Below, one piece after another: positions 11,213 through 21,180 of a stretch of 64,000 bases of DNA. The DNA is from Chinchilla lanigera (lineage: Eukaryota; Chordata; Mammalia; Rodentia; Chinchillidae), in contig NW_004955437.1 in the NCBI RefSeq assembly GCF_000276665.1, positions 4,404,398 to 4,468,397 of the forward strand. The letters run 5' to 3'. The notes beneath the pieces were generated by a model, which did not search any database, had not been told where the DNA came from, and saw only the letters and a list, made by a program, of their open reading frames with translations. The position numbers and the translations under genes were made by a program. Each line of letters opens with the position of its first letter. Positions within the stretch are counted from its first letter, which is position 1.

Positions 11213-11360
11213 AAGGGAGTAAATTAGCCTGGCGAGGGGGAGGGGGAGGAGCTGGCAGGGGGCCTGTGCAGAGGCCGTTATCTTCATGGAGAAAGCAATA
11301 AAACCGTGTTCGCTCATAAACGGGCACCACCAGGACCTATTTCCTGCTCAAATAAAATTA
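11213..11360. promoter_or_regulatory. Candidate intronic regulatory block (inferred)
   Basis: An unusual switch from G-rich (gcgagggggagggggaggag) to AT-rich sequence carries gttatctt (GATA type), caataaaaccg, ctcataaacggg (HOX/CDX-like ATAAA) and aataaaattaaagg. No repeat is recognised here. Its regulatory role is inference from motif clustering only. Confidence 0.22.
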
Positions 11361-11799
11361 AAGGTGATGGATGGAGCCGCAAGCAGCAGGCAGAGCTGGG
11401 GGCGCTTAGCGCTGAGTGATGGGCCCTGTCCCCTGTCTGGCTCCCTGGGGTCTAGAGGCCCAGTGAGGGCTGGCCAAGTGGTGGTCCCCAGTCTGCGAGA
11501 GGCAGGGCAGGTGTGTGCACATGGCAGAGGCAGAGGTACGCAGGGCGGGAGGGAAACGCGGACAGTTACCCTCTCTCACGGAGCTACAACCTCCCCAGGG
11601 AGCAAAGCAGGCACAGAGAGGTCTGGGAACTTCTGCTCACACAGCCAGTCAGGCCACGTGGAGCCAGTAGATTGCAGGGCTCCTGGCATCTCCTTAGGCG
11701 TGTGGCAGTCAGCAGAGGTCATCCAGGCCACTCACCTGTCCCCAGGCCAGAGCCACACACACAGGCACCACCCCTCTAGGAAATGAAGTGTAGCAATAG

Positions 11800-11985
11800 A
11801 GCTCAGTGACTGTAAGCCTGGGATGCCTGGGCCCGCCACTCACCAGCCCTGGGAGTTTAAAAAAGCCACTTGGCATCCTTGTGCCTCAGTTTCCTCATCT
11901 GGAAATGGGAGCACAATGGGATCACTTGCCTCAGAGAGTGGCTGGAAGTCTGGATGAGGTACAGGCGCACAGTGGTGAGATGGGC
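11800..11985 (-). mobile_element. MIR SINE relic
   Basis: Reverse-oriented MIR signature: gcctcagtttcctcatctgg aaatggg, followed by tgcctcagagagtggctgga and gatgaggtac. Confidence 0.8.
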
Positions 11986-12189
11986 CACTCCTGCGCTCCA
12001 AGGCCTGCCCGGTGCCTGTCTCTCTGTGGGCCCCGGCTGCCCCTGTGCACCTCACCTCTGCCAGAGGGACCGAGGTTGGATGAAGCCCACGTCAGGCCCT
12101 GTGGGGCTACCTCCTCCAGGAAGACCCCCGGCTTGGCCCAGCCCGACCTCATTCTCACTGCTGCCTGTGGGCCGGGTTCTGCTTGGGGT

Positions 12190-12365
12190 CAGGTTCTCCG
12201 AGGTAAGGGCAAAGCCAGGTTCAAATCCCACCTCATTTGGAACAAGCAACTTAAACCTCCTGGGTCCTGTTTCCTCATCTGGACAAGAAGCATAAGCATG
12301 GAGTAGTTGTAAAGGTAAAGGAGTGTTCTGCTTTTAGGACAGGACTGTGTCAATAAACACTATTG
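12190..12365 (-). mobile_element. MIR SINE relic
   Basis: Reverse-oriented MIR: ccaggttcaaatcccacctc, gcaacttaaacctcctgg, gtttcctcatctggacaaga, then the gtcaataaacactattgat end. Confidence 0.8.
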
Positions 12366-12936
12366 ATACATTTTATGGTAAGAAGTGTCTTTCTCCCTTT
12401 ATGGAGACCCAGCACCTCCTGGCAAAGCTTCTTGACTCCGTTACCACCCCCTACCCAGCCTCAGCACAGGAGGCTGGGACAGAGACAGGGTGGGGGCATA
12501 CTAGTCACCCTTCAAGTCAGGGCATCCCCTACAGCCTCTATAGATCTCTGTTCCCTTCCCACCTACCTAGTTACCTTTCCCAGTGCAGGGGCCATGCCAC
12601 CAACACTGAACCACGGCTCCCCATGAACCCCTACAGTCAGGAAGCAGACAGGAAGGACTACCTGGATACACATGTCACACACACTCACCCCAGACTAAGG
12701 ACACCCCTGTGTACCCCATCTGCTCCCACCTGGCTTCTTTCCCAACTACTAGGTCAGAGGGAGTCACCTTCCTGTCCTAAGTCAGACCCCACACTCCCCC
12801 AACACCTGCCAACACCTGCCCACAGCTAGGACACCTAAAGACTCTCTGAAACGGCCCAAGCAGTGTCTCAGGGCAAGGAAGCAGTGTCCCCTACTGGACC
12901 TCTGCCTCCAGGATACAGGGAAGGTGGCAGACTCAC

Positions 12937-13044
12937 CACTGCTGGCCCAGGGCAGGTACCAGGGGCAGCTGACGTTCACAAAGGAGCCTGGTGGCCCATC
13001 TGGCCAGCAGGCGTAGTCATCAAAGGTCCGATTGCAGAACAGGC
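12937..13044 (-). CDS. GLP1R: GLP1R exon 3 (ectodomain core)
   Basis: This 108-bp exon completes codon 59 and runs through residue 94, ending one base into codon 95. It reads [20 protein letters not shown] followed by [15 protein letters not shown]. It holds C62, C71 and C85, the N-glycosylation sequons at N63 (NRT) and N82 (NVS), and D67 and W72, which sit in the conserved ectodomain core of class B receptors. Gly59, Asp68 and Pro76 match rat rather than human (Asp59, Glu68, Glu76). Borders are canonical: CCCCCACAG before GCCTG, and GTGAGT after the last base. Confidence 0.96.
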
Positions 13045-13678
13045 CTGTGGGGGATGGCAAGAGTCCTTGAGTGCCCGCCCGTGCCGGGCTGAGGTGTTTC
13101 TCCTCCTCTCCCCACCAGCCCTAATCACCGTGGAGCTGTACCCTGCTGCCCCCTGACGAGTGCTTACTATATGCCAAGAACTGTCCTTCTCTGTAAGACA
13201 TCGATATCCCCTGCTGGGCTCAAACCTGTGATCCTCCCGCTTCAGGCTCCCAGAGTGCTGGGACTACAGGCATGCACACCACACCCTGCTAACGTGTACT
13301 CTTCGCTCTGTTGGGCCATCAGTCCATGCACAGGCTGGGATGGGCTAAGGAGGACACAAAGGGGAAAGGCCAGGTCCCTACTCTGAAAGGCTCACGCTAG
13401 GGGTAGGATGGACAAGACAGCAGCCCTGGAGCTGACCGCAAACGGTCAAGGGCCCAAGACAAGAGTCCTTGGGGAAGAAGTGCTTGAGCTGGGCTTAAAG
13501 GACCTGAGGATTCAGGACAGGTGCAAAGCGGACGGAAGGTGTTCAGGTGAGGGGACAGCTAGCCCGGGATGGAGGCACAGGGCAGGTGTGGTGTCCCAGA
13601 CGGGAACCTGGTGCCCAGCCATGCACTTGGGGCCCACCTAAGCCTTCTAAGAGTTGGCTGGGCCCCACCCGGACCCAC
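13045..13678 (-). other. GLP1R intron 2
   Basis: This 634-bp intron between exons 2 and 3 holds one minus-strand B1/Alu-like fragment; the rest is unique sequence. Confidence 0.9.
13203..13296 (-). mobile_element. B1 (7SL-derived) SINE fragment
   Basis: The complement carries the 7SL right part: ctgtagtcccagcactctgg, then the cctgaagcgggaggatcaca block. It has no ID half and no clear A tail. Confidence 0.75.
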
Positions 13679-13775
13679 CTGTGGCTGGGGGTGGCATCTC
13701 TGTCAGGTTGCGCTGGCACTGGCGTCGGTATTCTCGCCATTTCTGCACTGTCTCCGACAGGGACACGGTCGCACC
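13679..13775 (-). CDS. GLP1R: GLP1R exon 2 (start of mature ectodomain)
   Basis: This 97-bp exon encodes residues 27-58 plus one base of codon 59. It forms the N-terminal alpha helix of the peptide-binding ectodomain ([11 protein letters not shown]), including C46, which pairs with C71 in the family. The acceptor reads CTCCACCCAG before GGTGCG, and the donor is CAG before GTGGGT. Two residues stand out. Position 33 is Ser (TCG at 13755-13757), as in rat and mouse, where human has Trp. Position 49 is Asn followed by Leu-Thr, which makes a sequon absent from human and rat. The exon starts at Gly27, right after the expected signal-peptide cleavage region, so the missing exon 1 should encode only the leader. 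Confidence 0.95.
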
Positions 13776-16704
13776 CTGGGTGGAGGGAGGGGAGCAGAAG
13801 TGGGGGCGCTAAGGGTCCAGCCAGCCCTTCCCTTCCTCCCTGTCACCCCCTACGCTCTGGATTTCTTGAGCTCCAGGAGACCTCAGAGCACAAACCTTAC
13901 TTGGCCAATGCCCAGTACGACCAATGTCACCTCTGAAAGGGGAGGGAACAAGTGACTGTCGCACAGGGGATTCAGGCGCAGCCTCTGACATCTGTTCCCC
14001 TCCCGGAGACCGTGCATAGCTTGGTGGGTCACAGGTACCCAGAACATTGCTACAGAATGGATGTTTCCAGGGGGTGCGTGGGTGAAGGGGAGGCGGGAGT
14101 GTGTGACTCATTCATGGTGTCATCCGTCCTGGCCGAGGAAGAGACTTCCTGAGGGTCACCGCTTGGTCACTGCCTGAGGCTCCCTTTCTCCTGACACCTA
14201 GTCAGCCTGCCTGGGGGCTGCCTGCACTTGGAACCTTTCTAGAACTCCTTCTAGAGGGAGGGCACAGTGGGCCAGGAACTCCATGAAGGGCACACAGCAC
14301 CTCGGGAAGCAGAGCCTGGTGGCTTGCTGGGGAACTGAGATCTGGGATGTGGTGGCATCTGGTGCAGCAGACAGAGCCTGGATGTCCACCGTTAGCATCC
14401 CTACCGCAAACGCAGTCACAGGTACAGGAGAGCAGCGGAACCCCCAGTGCTCCCCTCGAACACAACACAGATCCAGGATCCAGCCAGCATCTCTATAAGC
14501 CAGGAGCAGGCGTCATCCCAAGGACGGGGAGGAAGAAGTCAGGAAGGTTCCAGAACACTGGCCTTCCGTCTGCAATGGGCGGGGTCCTCCCCTTGAGTGG
14601 GTTAGGGAAGGTCCAGAACTGGCTGCTGAGCACACAGCCCCCCACACCCCTCCCCTGAACTGTCCCTTCCGCTCATTTCTGCACAGTGCCGTTGGCGACG
14701 TCTTGAGGCTGTGATGTTTTTTTATTTCCATATTTTCCTAAACGACCTTAAATATTCCTCATGTAGAGGCTGCTGCGGCTGAAATGACCAGAGAGCCCTT
14801 TCTCTACAATTTAGGGTATATACATAATTTAAAACAAAAATTTACTTTTTGAAATCACAAACATGTACACGTGCACGGAAATTAAATCAGGGTTTTTTTC
14901 AGAAGCCTGCGCCCCTGACTAAAGCTCTGAAACTCTGAAGCACACAAGGGACCAAGTTTCTCAGTGAGCCTGCCTGGGTCCGGGGTGAGTCAGGGCTTGT
15001 GAGACAGCCGTCCTTAGCCACCTAGAACGCTTCGGAAGTTGTGGGGGGCTTGCTCTGAGCCCCGAGAGCATCCTTGAAATGAGTCGCCAGAGCCTTCTTG
15101 AAGGACACAGCTCTTCCGAGAGCAAAATTCAGCAGGAGTGTTGTATTTGGGGAGAGGAGGATGGAGAAAAAGAAATCAATTATACCAACCGCAAAGGCCA
15201 CGTCGTGATTGTAACTACAGCTGAGGGGGCGGCAGTTTACACTAGAGTCCTAGTGGATCCGTCTTGCCTCTTGGCCGCCTCCTTCGTCTCTCTTCGCCCC
15301 TTTTACCTGCAAAAGGTCTCTTCTCCGCGCAGCAGCTGCTGGTGCTGAGCAGGCAGAGGGACGGGGAGAGAGCCCCTCACTGTATTTGTTTTCGGTAGGA
15401 AAACTGGCAGGAAGCAAGGCCGCGGCTGGGAACGGGCAGCAGGTGTGTCCAGACAGGCAGCAGGAAGGAGCCTGGGCTCCGCGACTCCCAGGGACAGCAC
15501 CATGGAGGTCAGCCCGGCCACCCACCTCCAGGGGGCTCCAAACAGTTGGTTCTATCACCAACTCTGAGCGGTGAGGAAGTAAACTGCAGGGAGCCTGGGG
15601 CTCCCGGGGGATGAGCCCACATCTCCCCGCTCAGTGGGAGGGCTGCCCGTTCTTTTCCCAGCCCGGCTCAGGACCTCTGCACGATCACTCTCAGCCTCAC
15701 CCCCAAAGCTTGATCTGCACGCAGGCAGCAGAACCGCCTGGATCTCTGGCCTCTGGGACCCCTGAGGAGCGCACATGGGCTGCGGCAGTTGTGGGTGGGG
15801 AGTGGGAAGATGAACGGAGGCTGCTGGGTGTTGGGGCTCAAATGCTTTGCAGGAAATGGGGTAGCTGAAAAGCAGGCCTTGGGAGTGGCTGGAGCAGGTC
15901 TCAGGGAGATCTGGGGCCCTGGGATGAAGGGGGAGGCCTGATTGGCTGAAGGAGGATGGCACTGCAGCAGGAGGGCACAGTTGGGACCAAGGCACAGAAC
16001 ATGGGAACATGGGGACAGGAGGAGAATGGAGGGACAGATAGATACAAGGCTGTCATCTGGGCTGAGGCTGGGTGAGAGGCTGGAGCCCGCCTGGGTGTCC
16101 CAGACATGGTGGTGGGCAAACAGCTCCAGCTTTGAGCTCAGAGATGGGCTCGATCCTGGGCAAGTCTGTGCAAGTTTTAACTTCTAGCCTCAGTTTATAC
16201 ATGTGGGAATGGGAACAACAGACCCCACAGCACCACGGTTAGGGCTTGGAACTCCCCTGGCAGGTGGCCAGAGCTCAGTCCACGCAGTGCTCTTAGGGTC
16301 TCTGATTCTCAGGGGAGAGGGCAGAGTGGAAGGAACAGGGAGGCCTCACTCCCTGCATTTCGGGGCCCCACCCCGCCTTTACTTCTAGAAGGAAGAACCT
16401 AATACATTTTATGGCCCAGGAGCAATCACCCTGCTGAATCTGTGACATCTTCCAGCAGCAAGTCCAGCTGGTGGCAAAGTGAAGCAGGCGGGGGCCTGGG
16501 CTCTCCCCCCAGGGGCAGGGCTGTCTGCCAGGGTGTCTTCCCCGCTGCCCAGACACAGGCCCAGACTTGGGGAAGGCCGGCAGCTCTTAGAATTGGGTCT
16601 TCCAGGCTTCCTGGAACAGCTCTGAGTGGGAGAAGGCAAGAGGGGACAATGCCCGGTGAGAGGCGGCAACTAGGAGGGGCACCCCTCAGATTCAGGAGCC
16701 GGGG

Positions 16705-16860
16705 GTGTGGTCTGCAGAGCAGGGCACCGGACTGAGAGTCACAAGTCTGTGGTTCGTATCCCGGCACTATCTGTTAGCGTGGGACACATTTAGTCTTCTG
16801 GGGCCTCAGTTTCCTCATCAGTGGGCACGGTATTCTCAGACACCGCGGATAAATAGGTGG
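16705..16860 (-). mobile_element. MIR SINE relic
   Basis: The order is that of reverse-oriented MIR: actgagagtcacaagtctgt ggttcg, then gggcctcagtttcctcatca gtgggcacgg. Confidence 0.75.
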
Positions 16861-17369
16861 CTTGCCAGTCCCTGCACAGCAAGCGAGCAGTGTGGGAAGG
16901 AAGACGCGCAGGGAGAGGAAACTCTCGAAGCAGTGGGCTCTCCAACACCAGAAGGCACTCCCTCCCCAAGACCTGGCCCCAACTGGAAAAGGGCCTCCTA
17001 TTCCTCAGGGCGAATACGGCTACCAGATCCTTTCCTCTTCTGGAAGCACTGGGGCAGAGGAAGGAGACCTTTGTCTCTCTGGGCACCGCAGAGGGAGAAG
17101 GGAGGAAGGCAGGGCCTCTCAGAAGGACGAAGGGAGCTCCAAAGACACCTTTCCGGAAGTTGCCAACTGGAACTTCCGGCCCTTCAGGCCCCCCGGGGTC
17201 TCCTCCCAGGTCCTCCTCCCTACCACTTCCCAGCTCCCTAATCCTGCTCCCCCCTCTGTGGCCCAGGTGCAGCTGCCAGGTCTCTCCCTCCCTTTTCTCC
17301 ACTTTTTCTTGTGATGGGTTTTGGCTGTCAGAACAGACGGGCAGGGGAAGGCAGACTACGCACACCTTC

Positions 17370-17790
17370 TCACAGGCACAGGGACCTCACGCTGTCACAC
17401 ACACTTCAAACGCATTCTCAGTGCTGAGACCTTGACCCAGTCTCCTCATGCAGTCACACACGCACTGCCAGGCTCACACTCACACGCTGTCCCCAACAAA
17501 CACGAATGCACACCCAAGTCCTTGACTGATACACTTGACCCACACAGATACTCACAGGCATACCGTCTCTCTCTCAGACACGGACACATATCAGCAGACA
17601 TTTTTCACTCGCCAGGATGTCACACACACACACACACACACACACTCAGATGTTCCCATAGACACATCTCACCTGGAATCACAAACACACACTCACTGCT
17701 GGACACACACCTATGTGGTAAGATGTGGCACACACAGCAACGCACATCCAGGCAATGTCACACACAAATATACAGAGAAACTGGGGCTCA
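17370..17790. repeat. Long degenerate CA-rich tract with (CA)n core
   Basis: About 420 bases are dominated by imperfect CACA and CTCACA words on the plus strand, with an uninterrupted CA core at about 17622-17645. The open frames across it, rich in His and Thr, are repeat artefacts. Confidence 0.8.
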
Positions 17791-18149
17791 CACAGCCTGC
17801 ACCCTTCTCCCCCATCTGTCTGTCTCTGTCGCAGGTCTGTCTCTTCAACTCATGCACACCCGGGTGTAGACACGCACACAGCAATTTCCTAGGGGCAGGC
17901 TGCAGCTGAGGAAGGACCTGTATTTCCTCTGCACAAGCCATTCAAGGGCAGGATGTGGTTTTTCGGGTGCTCCTGCCCCGTCTCTATGCTGACACCACGT
18001 CAGGAGAGAGCCCAGCTCAGCGTGAAGTCCCCACCGACCAAGACACAGCCTCAGATTCTGTCCAGCAGGCCCCATTCAGCAGTTCCTGGTCCCCCAGGAC
18101 CAACAATCCACTCCGCCAGGTGACTAAAGCTGCTATTTCAGGTCCCAGT

Positions 18150-18295
18150 GCCTCAATCCTCTCCAAGGTCCCACATGATGAAGTCCTATTTACAGATGAG
18201 GAAACTGAGGCTCAGGATGGTCACATGCCCTACCTAAGATCACCAGGTTACAGCAGACATTTGAACCCAGGTCTGCCTGGCTTTAACTTTGGGTG
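18150..18295 (+). mobile_element. MIR SINE relic
   Basis: Strong MIR core: tttacagatgaggaaactga ggctcagg, then ctaagatcaccaggttacag and ttgaacccaggtctgcctgg. Confidence 0.85.
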
Positions 18296-19879
18296 TCAAA
18301 GCCTGTCCGTCTGCCGGTCTCCTCAGTAGGCCAGCTCCCTCCTGGGGAGTTGTAGGAGGGAAGGAGCAGGGGAGGGAGTGGTCCAACCCAGGATCAAGGA
18401 AGGAGTGGCCCAGGTCACCTTTTTCAGAGGTCAATGTGCCCATTCCCCTGCCTGCCGGGAAGCAGCTTCCGGCCTCCCCAGACCTTCAGAGGAGGAGGGC
18501 ATGGGCCCAGGCCCACCCCACAACTACCCTTTCTGTTCCTCTACTGCAGGGCCACCTCATACAGGGAACTCTCTTTTCCTGAGCTTTTGTCCCCCCAAAT
18601 TGACATGAGGGAAGTAACTCCATTCCTGTTAACCTCATAGAAAATAAAATGCAGGATTCATTATTTTAGCGTTGGATCTGTGTGCGTGAGGTTTGGTAGC
18701 AAATACTGCAGTCTAACTCAAAGCCGCTGTCACGTCCCTGCAGAGGCCAGGGGTGCCAGTGCCCCATAACAAGAGCATCCCTCCAAAGCCCTACACTTTC
18801 TGCTCAGTGCCCAGCACCTCCTGACCTTCTCTGCCACCCTGGTCCTCTTGTGGCCCAGGACTGTGACAGGAAGGAGGACCACAGGAAAGTGCAGGTTCAA
18901 GGAGCCTGACACCTCTGGGACCAGTGGTTCAGGGAGAAGACCGGCAGCCCATGGAAGGGTTCCTCCATGCTAACCTGGCCTGTAATGCTAACTTGGTCTG
19001 CAGCAGCAGGGCCCCAGCAGTGAGTCTGCAGTCATGGTCCCATAATGACCCTCAAGTTCACCAGGAAAGCCAGGGCCTGGCTGGGCGGTCAGGAGAAACG
19101 GGCCGGGGAATGGGGGAGGGTGTCGCCAGGGACGAGGGGCTGTAGCTGGCACTGGGGAACCAGGAAAGGGAAAGAATGAGTCTGGGAAAAGAGGTGCGGG
19201 CTGAACAGGTGCTGGCACCTTAGCTGAGAGGCACATCTGCCCACATCTGGTTCTCAGGCAGAGTATGGAGTTTGCCCCCTCTATCCTGGCCTGTCATCCG
19301 TTCTGGGACACATCTCAAGGCCTAGGCAGGCGCACTTCCCAAAGCTCTCCGTTTTTCAGGTCTGAGGGTCAGAGCAGGAAGTGGTGGGAAGAGTGCTCCC
19401 GGATGCAAGGCAGGACACCCAAGCCTGCCCTCTGCTCTGCCCAAGCATGTCCCAGCATCTTTGGATAACTGCCCTGTCCAAGAGCAGCTGACCACCTTCC
19501 TCAGGCCAAGACCTGGGGGAGGGGAGGAGGAAATGCAGGGAGAGCCAGAGAGGGGCACTGCAAGGGTCCACCAGCCACCACCCTCCGGGGGCATCAAGGA
19601 GGTCAGGGCGTCCTGCACGTCCCAAGATGCGCTCTGGTGTGGGCTGTCAATTAGGGGGCTCAGAATGGGTAGGTAGGGCCTGAGGGGGTCCTGGCCACTT
19701 CCTGCAGGGAGCCTCCTCCACTCAGCTTCCTGCATGTCTGCTGCAGGGCCTGGGGGGGGGGAGGTGGCACTCAAGTTCCATCTGGGAGGTCACAGAGGAA
19801 GGACAACATGCTGCCACCGCAGGGTCCCTGGGGCTATGAGTCAAAGGCGCACCTGGGTTGAGGGGGGCAGGCTGGGTCT

Positions 19880-21180
19880 GCACCCCTGGCCCTCTCAGCG
19901 CCCCCGGACCTCTCAGCGCGTTTGATGGAGCATGGAGCACGGGCAGCTGGGGGAAATCGCAGGCCAGGGGTCCTGGGCCGGGCTGTGCCGCGGCGACCCG
20001 CACGGCTTTCAGGAGCAGGGGAGTTGGGAAAGTGGTTTTGGGGAGGGCAGAGAGAGACGCAGCGAAGGCGGCGCAGGGCGCCGCGGGCCAGCCGGCGCCT
20101 GACACNNNNNNNNNNNNNNNNNNNNNNNNNNNNNNNNNNNNNNNNNNNNNNNNNNNNNNNNNNNNNNNNNNNNNNNNNNNNNNNNNNNNNNNNNNNNNNN
20201 NNNNNNNNNNNNNNNNNNNNNNNNNNNNNNNNNNNNNNNNNNNNNNNNNNNNNNNNNNNNNNNNNNNNNNNNNNNNNNNNNNNNNNNNNNNNNNNNNNNN
20301 NNNNNNNNNNNNNNNNNNNNNNNNNNNNNNNNNNNNNNNNNNNNNNNNNNNNNNNNNNNNNNNNNNNNNNNNNNNNNNNNNNNNNNNNNNNNNNNNNNNN
20401 NNNNNNNNNNNNNNNNNNNNNNNNNNNNNNNNNNNNNNNNNNNNNNNNNNNNNNNNNNNNNNNNNNNNNNNNNNNNNNNNNNNNNNNNNNNNNNNNNNNN
20501 NNNNNNNNNNNNNNNNNNNNNNNNNNNNNNNNNNNNNNNNNNNNNNNNNNNNNNNNNNNNNNNNNNNNNNNNNNNNNNNNNNNNNNNNNNNNNNNNNNNN
20601 NNNNNNNNNNNNNNNNNNNNNNNNNNNNNNNNNNNNNNNNNNNNNNNNNNNNNNNNNNNNNNNNNNNNNNNNNNNNNNNNCGCCGCCGCACCTGGGGCCG
20701 CTCCGCCCGCGCTCCTGCCCGGGAAGCCACCGCGCGCCGCGCCTCCGCGGGGCCCGGGGAAACTGAGGTCGGGGGCGGCAGACTTGTCCAGAAAGCTCTC
20801 CCCGGAGCTGTGCGGGGCTTGGCAGACCGAGCCGCCCGCCGGCCACCCCCTCCGGGGTGGGGGACCGCGCATCAGCGGGGCCGGCCGTCTGCGCGTCCCC
20901 TCCAGCTGCGAAACAGGGAATCACGGCGCGTGGGGCAGCGCGGGGGCGCCTGGCTGCCTTTCTAGAAGCTTCTCGAAGCTTGGCTGCCGCCCCTCGCAGC
21001 CCCAGCGTCTGCTGTTATGCCCGCCGTGCAGGGGTGGCCCTGTGTGCCCGTGGCCGCGCCCTGTGCCTCTGGCTCCGTGTCCTGTGTCCCTGCTTCTGCG
21101 GACCTCGAGTTTTACCTGCCCCAACTCACAGTGCGGGGCGGGAGAGCTGCGCAGACTTCCGGATCCCCTCTCTCAGCCGG
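19880..21180. promoter_or_regulatory. CpG-rich island, probable GLP1R promoter and first-exon region
   Basis: CpG-rich sequence flanks the gap on both sides (for example cggcgcagggcgccgcgggc before it and cgcgcgccgcgcctccgcgg after it). It lies 5' of GLP1R exon 2 on the minus strand. There is no TATA box in the visible part, but G/C boxes that could bind Sp1 are present. Mammalian GLP1R is known to have a GC-rich, TATA-less promoter. Exon 1 itself is not visible, so the assignment is inferred from position and composition. Confidence 0.55.
20106..20680. other. Assembly gap (575 N)
   Basis: A run of 575 undetermined bases sits in the middle of the CpG-rich region. Its length may be an estimate. 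Open frames of 287-400 codons that cross it have no meaning. Confidence 1.

Larger units (their letters stand above)
6279..12936 (-). other. GLP1R intron 3
   Basis: This 6.66-kb intron starts with a CA microsatellite and a decayed minisatellite with units of about 38 bp. It continues with several MIR copies (near 8640, 9650, 11800 and 12190) and two repeat-free blocks with clustered transcription-factor-like motifs (9085-9440 and 11213-11360). No coding exon is recognised on either strand. Confidence 0.85.
2497..13775 (-). other. GLP1R: GLP1R gene, partial (coding exons 2 to 7)
   Basis: Six minus-strand exons encode residues 27 to 275 (human numbering) of the glucagon-like peptide-1 receptor, a plasma-membrane class B G-protein-coupled receptor. 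It binds GLP-1 and couples mainly to Gs, raising cAMP in pancreatic beta cells and neurons. The exon phases are 0-1, 1-1, 1-0, 0-2, 2-0 and 0-1, and every junction joins in frame with GT/AG borders. The ectodomain has the six cysteines of the family (C46, C62, C71, C85, C104, C126) and the sequons at N63, N82 and N115. TM1 to TM3 follow. Exon 1 is not seen, probably because of the sequence gap near 20.1-20.7 kb, and exons 8-13 lie left of the window. GLP1R is preferred over GCGR, GIPR or GLP2R because of the near-identity of the TM2-TM3 stretch, for example [20 protein letters not shown]. Confidence 0.97.
13776..20105 (-). other. GLP1R intron 1 (visible part)
   Basis: About 6.3 kb lies between exon 2 and the sequence gap. 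It is mostly unique and GC-rich, with MIR relics (near 16125, 16705 and 18150), a CA-rich degenerate block (17370-17790), and an AT-rich island at 14700-14900. GC content and CpG frequency climb from about 19850 towards the gap. No signal-peptide exon is recognised in the visible part. Confidence 0.7.

Noticed and set aside
16790..17435. Open frames of about 190 codons on both strands in intron 1
   Set aside because: Overlapping frames on both strands, low complexity, running into the CA-rich tract; no known domain.
19722..20965. Open frames of 287 to 400 codons around 20 kb
   Set aside because: They cross the run of N, which is translated as X; their real parts are CpG-island sequence with no family resemblance.
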